From OMPR01 sp965183835 (GTDB lineage Bacteria > Pseudomonadota > Alphaproteobacteria > Rhodobacterales > Rhodobacteraceae), in assembly GCA_965183835.1 (NCBI GenBank), contig CBCYME010000010.1, positions 293,732 through 357,731 on the forward strand: a stretch of DNA of 64,000 nt, in the 5' to 3' direction. Of the stretch, positions 60,771 through 64,000 are shown one piece after another; the first letter of the stretch is position 1; each line of letters starts with the position of its first letter. The position numbers were made by a program, and so were the translations under genes. A model generated the notes under the pieces. The model did not search any database. It was given only the letters and a program-made list of their open reading frames with translations, and was not told the origin of the DNA.

Positions 60771-61798
60771 TGGAAGTTAAATTTGAACGCCTTAAGGAGA
60801 CTGACCCAACCGCACACGATGGGTTCCAAGTAGACTATGCAGGCGCCAAACGAGCCGGTTTTCGGTGGCGGTGGCGTTTCATGCTGTTTTTGGTGATCAG
60901 CCCGATCCTGATTTGGGGCTGGATGGTCATGCAGGACCAGGTGCTGACGCGGGCCGACGGGATTCTCACCTCTGAACCGATCCAAATGCGCGCCTCCGAG
61001 GCGGGGTTTGTAACAGCGGTAATGGTTGCGCCCGGCGATCGGGTAGAGGTCGGGCAACAGCTGTTTGACCTATCGTCCCCAGAAACGGACAGAAAGATTT
61101 CGCATTGGCAAGAGAACCTTTCTAAACTTGTCGAATACCAAGACCACATGATCACTGACTTACGCAAAGCGTTGGCTGCCTATCAGCAAAAACTGGATGA
61201 CTCTCGCGTCAAACAAGACGAGATCGCACAAAGCTATCGGCAGTTGGCCGAAAAAGGGTTATTCAAACTCTCCGATCAGATGCAACTGAATGAAATGCGC
61301 CGCTCTCTATCTCAGGACGAGCGCCAGCAAATGGTTGATCTGGAACGGCTCGAAAGCCTTCGTTTTACCCATGACCTCGCCGACGAGATCCGCGAGATTG
61401 AACTGCAGATCGCCGTTGCCGAGGTGCAGCAAACCCAGCTGGATTCCCGATCTGATCGGTCGGGCGTCGTCAACAGGCTCTACGTCAAAGAGGGTGAATA
61501 TGTGACCGAGGGCGACCTTTTGATCGAGCTCTCAAATTTCGAGACGCCCGTGATAAACGTGTTCCTGAAACCGGAACGGATGGGGCAGGCAACGGTTGGC
61601 AACACGGTGGTCATCATCCTGCCCGACCGCACCCGGTATGATGGCGTTGTTTTGGAACCCCCACAGATCACCGAGACCATACCAGCATCGCTCGCAGGGC
61701 CATTCGAAGGGTCAGCACGGGCGATCAAAGTGGTGGTTGCGTTCGACGAAATGCCCGCGACATGGATCGAAGGGTTGCCCGTGATTGTGAGGTTTTGA
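60770..61798 (+). CDS. HlyD-like membrane fusion protein of the polysaccharide cluster
   Basis: The 342-residue protein has one N-terminal helix (MLFLVISPILIWGWMVMQDQ), a lipoyl-like hairpin (RASEAGFVTAVMVAPGDRVE, later VNRLYVKEGEYVTEGDLLIE), a long central coiled coil (residues about 105-220) and a beta-barrel end (KPERMGQATVGNTVVIILPD). Membrane-fusion-type proteins of this kind accompany c-di-GMP-activated glycan synthases such as Sinorhizobium BgsB. It overlaps the transferase and galE by one base each. Confidence 0.8.
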   Translation: MEVKFERLKETDPTAHDGFQVDYAGAKRAGFRWRWRFMLFLVISPILIWGWMVMQDQVLTRADGILTSEPIQMRASEAGFVTAVMVAPGDRVEVGQQLFDLSSPETDRKISHWQENLSKLVEYQDHMITDLRKALAAYQQKLDDSRVKQDEIAQSYRQLAEKGLFKLSDQMQLNEMRRSLSQDERQQMVDLERLESLRFTHDLADEIREIELQIAVAEVQQTQLDSRSDRSGVVNRLYVKEGEYVTEGDLLIELSNFETPVINVFLKPERMGQATVGNTVVIILPDRTRYDGVVLEPPQITETIPASLAGPFEGSARAIKVVVAFDEMPATWIEGLPVIVRF

Positions 61799-62808
61799 TG
61801 AGCATACTGGTGACCGGAGGCGCAGGATACATCGGCACGCATACCTGCCTTGAACTGCTTTTGGCGGGCTACGATGTCGTCGTTTACGACAACTTCCGAA
61901 ATGGCCATGTCGAAGCACTTCACAGGGTCGAAAAGCTCGCCGGGCGCAGTTTGACGATCGTAGAGGGCGATATACAGGACAAACCATCGCTGGTTCAGGC
62001 AATCCGCACGCACGCATGCACGCGCGTCATTCACCTTGCAGGCCTAAAGGCCGTCGGAGAGTCGATTAGCGATCCAATGTCCTTTTATAAGAATAACGTT
62101 TTTGGGTCGATCATCCTGCTGGACGCGATGGCGGAATGCGATGTGAAATCAATCATCTTCAGTTCCTCGGCCACGGTTTACGGAGACCCCAAATGGCTTC
62201 CCATCACCGAAGAACATCCGCTGAGTGTCAAAAACCCCTACGGGCGGACAAAACTTATGGTCGAAAATATCCTGCGGGACTTGTTCAAGGCAGACCCCAG
62301 TTGGTCTATTGGCATCCTGAGGTATTTCAACCCTGTGGGCGCACATCCCAGCGGACGGATTGGCGAAGACCCCCGAAAGGAACCCTCCAACCTCATGCCC
62401 TATATCGCACAGGTCGCGGTTGGGATCAGACCGCATTTGCGGATCTGGGGGGATGACTACCCCACATTGGACGGCACCGGAGAGCGGGATTACATCCACG
62501 TTGTGGACCTCGCACGGGGGCATCTGGCCGCGCTATCTGCTCTGGGCGCGCCGAAATTGTTTTCAGTGAATCTCGGGACCGGTAACAGCTATAGCGTCTT
62601 GGACATGGTCCAAGGATTAAAACAAGCCTCCGGTCGAGAGATCCCAGTCAAAAAGCTAAGCCGACGCGAAGGCGATACCGCAACGTGTTTTGCGGATCCC
62701 TCAATGGCCAAATCGGTTCTCGGCTGGGAGGCGGAATTTGGCATCGACGAGATGTGCCGCGACCAGTGGAACTGGCGGGTCAACAACCCGAATGGTTACG
62801 ATACCTAG
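61798..62808 (+). CDS. galE: UDP-glucose 4-epimerase
   Basis: The 336-residue extended SDR interconverts UDP-glucose and UDP-galactose. The Rossmann loop is LVTGGAGYIGTHTCLELLLA. The active site shows Ser in FSSSATVYGDPKWLPITEE and YxxxK in NPYGRTKLMVE. The substrate-binding ERDYIHVVDLARGHLAAL and the YFNPVGAHPSGRIGEDP region are intact. It closes the polysaccharide cluster and probably supplies its sugar nucleotide. Confidence 0.93.
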   Translation: MSILVTGGAGYIGTHTCLELLLAGYDVVVYDNFRNGHVEALHRVEKLAGRSLTIVEGDIQDKPSLVQAIRTHACTRVIHLAGLKAVGESISDPMSFYKNNVFGSIILLDAMAECDVKSIIFSSSATVYGDPKWLPITEEHPLSVKNPYGRTKLMVENILRDLFKADPSWSIGILRYFNPVGAHPSGRIGEDPRKEPSNLMPYIAQVAVGIRPHLRIWGDDYPTLDGTGERDYIHVVDLARGHLAALSALGAPKLFSVNLGTGNSYSVLDMVQGLKQASGREIPVKKLSRREGDTATCFADPSMAKSVLGWEAEFGIDEMCRDQWNWRVNNPNGYDT

Positions 62809-63257
62809 CCAATCCGCACGTGATCTGAAAATACCCCAATGCGGTGAACACCGCGCCAAACCTTAGCCACAGCACCGTACAAAGAGCCGAGACTGCAAAG
62901 TCGAATATCTAAGGTCCAAATGACGCCCCGCCTGCCCCGTCGGTTAACCCGATGCAATCTGACACCGCCGAAAGGCCGATGGCGTTTGCCCCGAAAGCTC
63001 TTGGAACGCGCGCGAGAAGCTCGCGAAAAGACACCCCGCTGGACCGCTTGGGGTCATCCAAGAAGGTGCCTATGCCAACACCCCGTTGACCGAGCGCACC
63101 CCTTTGGAAAACCCAAAGATCATCTTTGGTACGGAAAACGCGATAGACCGGATCATGAAAGACAGTTTAGTTTATAAAAACACCTTGAACTAAGTTATTT
63201 CCGGCAAGCGGTTCGCACCGCCTGCTGTTCTGGTTTTAAACAAGGAAGGGCAGCGCA
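62809..63257. other. Intergenic region after galE with a start-less protein-like frame
   Basis: A 449-bp gap. The frame 62963-63193 is the only stretch with protein-like composition (listed separately). The ATG-initiated frame 62920-63177 looks like a shadow (mostly Arg and Pro). A GGAAGG ribosome site precedes the gene at 63258. Confidence 0.45.
62963..63193 (+). pseudogene. Protein-like frame without a start codon
   Basis: The 76-codon frame reads SSWNAREKLAKRHPAGPLGV and then IQEGAYANTPLTERTPLENP before KIIFGTENAIDRIMKDSLVY KNTLN. It has balanced composition, unlike the competing Arg/Pro-rich frames. It opens after a TGA and contains no usable start, so it is likely the C-terminal remnant of a lost gene. 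I do not recognise the family. Confidence 0.3.
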
Positions 63258-63521
63258 ATGACAGCGATGGATTACATCGCCATCGGCATGATCCTATTCA
63301 TGGTCGGCCTCGGGATCGGGATCTTTGTCTTTCTCGGTGGTTGGCCGGGTCGGGTGGCCGCAAAGCGTCGGCATCCGTATCGGGCCGCCGTGTCTGTGGG
63401 CGGATGGGTCACTTTGATCGCAGGCGGCGTGTTGTTCCCCCTCGTGTTGATCTGGGCCTATGCCGGATCAACAGATGCAGACGTCGCAGCGACAGATGTC
63501 GCGCAAGGCGGTGCTGCATGA
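63258..63521 (+). CDS. DUF3302 inner-membrane protein (YiaW-like)
   Basis: The 87-residue protein has two hydrophobic helices (IAIGMILFMVGLGIGIFVFL and SVGGWVTLIAGGVLFPLVLI) separated by a basic loop (RVAAKRRHPYRAA). This matches the DUF3302 family that pairs with HlyD-like proteins, as in yiaW-yiaV of E. coli. Its stop overlaps the next ATG (ATGA). Confidence 0.75.
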   Translation: MTAMDYIAIGMILFMVGLGIGIFVFLGGWPGRVAAKRRHPYRAAVSVGGWVTLIAGGVLFPLVLIWAYAGSTDADVAATDVAQGGAA

Positions 63522-64000
63522 TCATGCTTCTCGTCGGCGGCTACACAGGGCTGCTCTGGGTGCTGGTCAAGGTTGGCGTGTTCCCGAAATGGTACAGCTG
63601 GATGAAGGTCTCACCCGGTGTTGTCGGGGTCGTGGCCTTTATGGTGATCTTCCTGCCGCTCAATTGGAATGCCCCCTTGGGCGGCACCACGGTCACTGTG
63701 GGTTCTGTTGGGATCAAGCCAGCGGTTGCCGGACCTGTAACCGACGTTATCGCCACCTCGCACACGCCAATTGCCAAGGGCGACGTTCTGTTTGAGATCG
63801 ACAAGACACGCTATGCCGCCGCCGTACAGCAAGCGCAGGCGCAACTGTCCCTTGCGCAGGATCAATTGGCGCGCAAAGCGAAACTGCTGGCACGCAACAC
63901 AGTCGCCCAAGCCGAGGTCGAAGCCCTGCAGGCCAATGTCACAGTGGCCGAGGCCGCCGTCACCCTCGCCGAGATTGATCTGGCAAACGCCACCGTTCGG
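63518..64000 (+). CDS. HlyD-family membrane fusion protein (YiaV-like), N-terminal part
   Basis: 161 codons are visible before the right edge. There are two hydrophobic segments near the N-terminus (LLVGGYTGLLWVLVKVGVF and GVVGVVAFMVIFLPL), then a lipoyl-like strand (GPVTDVIATSHTPIAKGDVL) and the start of a coiled coil (YAAAVQQAQAQLSLAQDQLA). It is coupled to the DUF3302 gene. The rest lies outside the window. Confidence 0.8.
   Translation, partial: MIMLLVGGYTGLLWVLVKVGVFPKWYSWMKVSPGVVGVVAFMVIFLPLNWNAPLGGTTVTVGSVGIKPAVAGPVTDVIATSHTPIAKGDVLFEIDKTRYAAAVQQAQAQLSLAQDQLARKAKLLARNTVAQAEVEALQANVTVAEAAVTLAEIDLANATVR

Noticed and set aside
62920..63177. 85-codon ATG-initiated frame
   Set aside because: Arg/Pro-rich shadow composition; the other frame at 62963-63193 is more protein-like.
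63518..64000. Type I secretion system for the RTX protein
   Set aside because: The HlyD-like genes at the right end pair with DUF3302 or a GT2, and no ABC exporter or outer-membrane partner is present.
1..64000. CRISPR arrays or rRNA genes
   Set aside because: I saw no regularly spaced repeats of the right length and no rRNA signatures anywhere in the window.

Overview
The window looks like chromosomal DNA of an alphaproteobacterium of the Roseobacter/Rhodobacteraceae group. Supporting signs are a basal-body gene set (flgB-flgC-fliE-fliQ-flgF-flgG-flgA-flgH-fliL) divergent from fliI, a petABC operon with a typical Rieske/cytochrome b/cytochrome c1 trio, a petP-petR regulator pair, a histone-deacetylase-like/xseB/ispA/dxs run, a Brucella-type second lumazine synthase behind an FMN riboswitch, and generally GC-rich codon use. 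The assignment rests on gene content and protein similarity recalled from memory, not on a search.

Layout. 1-5660: flagellar basal body and export ATPase. 5727-12259: glutamate synthase gltD, a GFA-type zinc protein, and gltB on the minus strand. 12488-14293: uppP and a complex-I-NDUFA9-like epimerase. 14515-14600: tRNA-Leu(CAG). 14585-24594: a roughly 10-kb degraded genomic island. It is bounded by a perfect 16-bp repeat of the tRNA-Leu 3' end. It holds a SAP-domain protein, small unknown proteins, duplicated DUF5681 gene remnants, an RTX-type gene split by an IS3-family insertion, a serine recombinase that has lost its start, an ArsC-family protein and a short unknown gene. 24920-24995: tRNA-Lys. 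25216-33091: dapF-mtaB, petABC, a GST, a hydrolase and a PaiB-like protein. 33157-41146: FMN riboswitch-ribH2, aroC, an HD protein, an AEC carrier, a CoA-transferase/malonyl-CoA synthetase pair, and cobO between two EamA transporters. 42589-49763: a PhoD-type phosphatase, a class III cyclase with a CxxCH sensor, an AraC regulator, the ohrR/ohr pair and ilvE. 49922-56472: petPR, DUF1059, and the isoprenoid precursor operon, followed by an epimerase. 57684-62808: an exopolysaccharide-type cluster (TackOD1-like zinc-ribbon protein, processive GT2 glycosyltransferase, HlyD-like protein, GalE). 63258-64000: a DUF3302/HlyD pair running off the end.

Two themes stand out. First, the tRNA-Leu island is well delimited, and its RTX gene can be rebuilt in frame by removing the IS and one copy of its 4-bp target duplication. 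Second, five genes (RTX, petC, paiB-like, an EamA transporter, the GT2) carry apparent single-base frameshifts, four of them clearly in short homopolymers. Because petC is normally required for a working bc1 complex, sequencing or assembly indels are a serious explanation, at least outside the island.

The best candidate for an under-described functional system is the polysaccharide cluster at 57.7-62.8 kb. There a cytoplasmic zinc-ribbon protein is translationally coupled to a cellulose-synthase-like transferase and a membrane-fusion-type partner.
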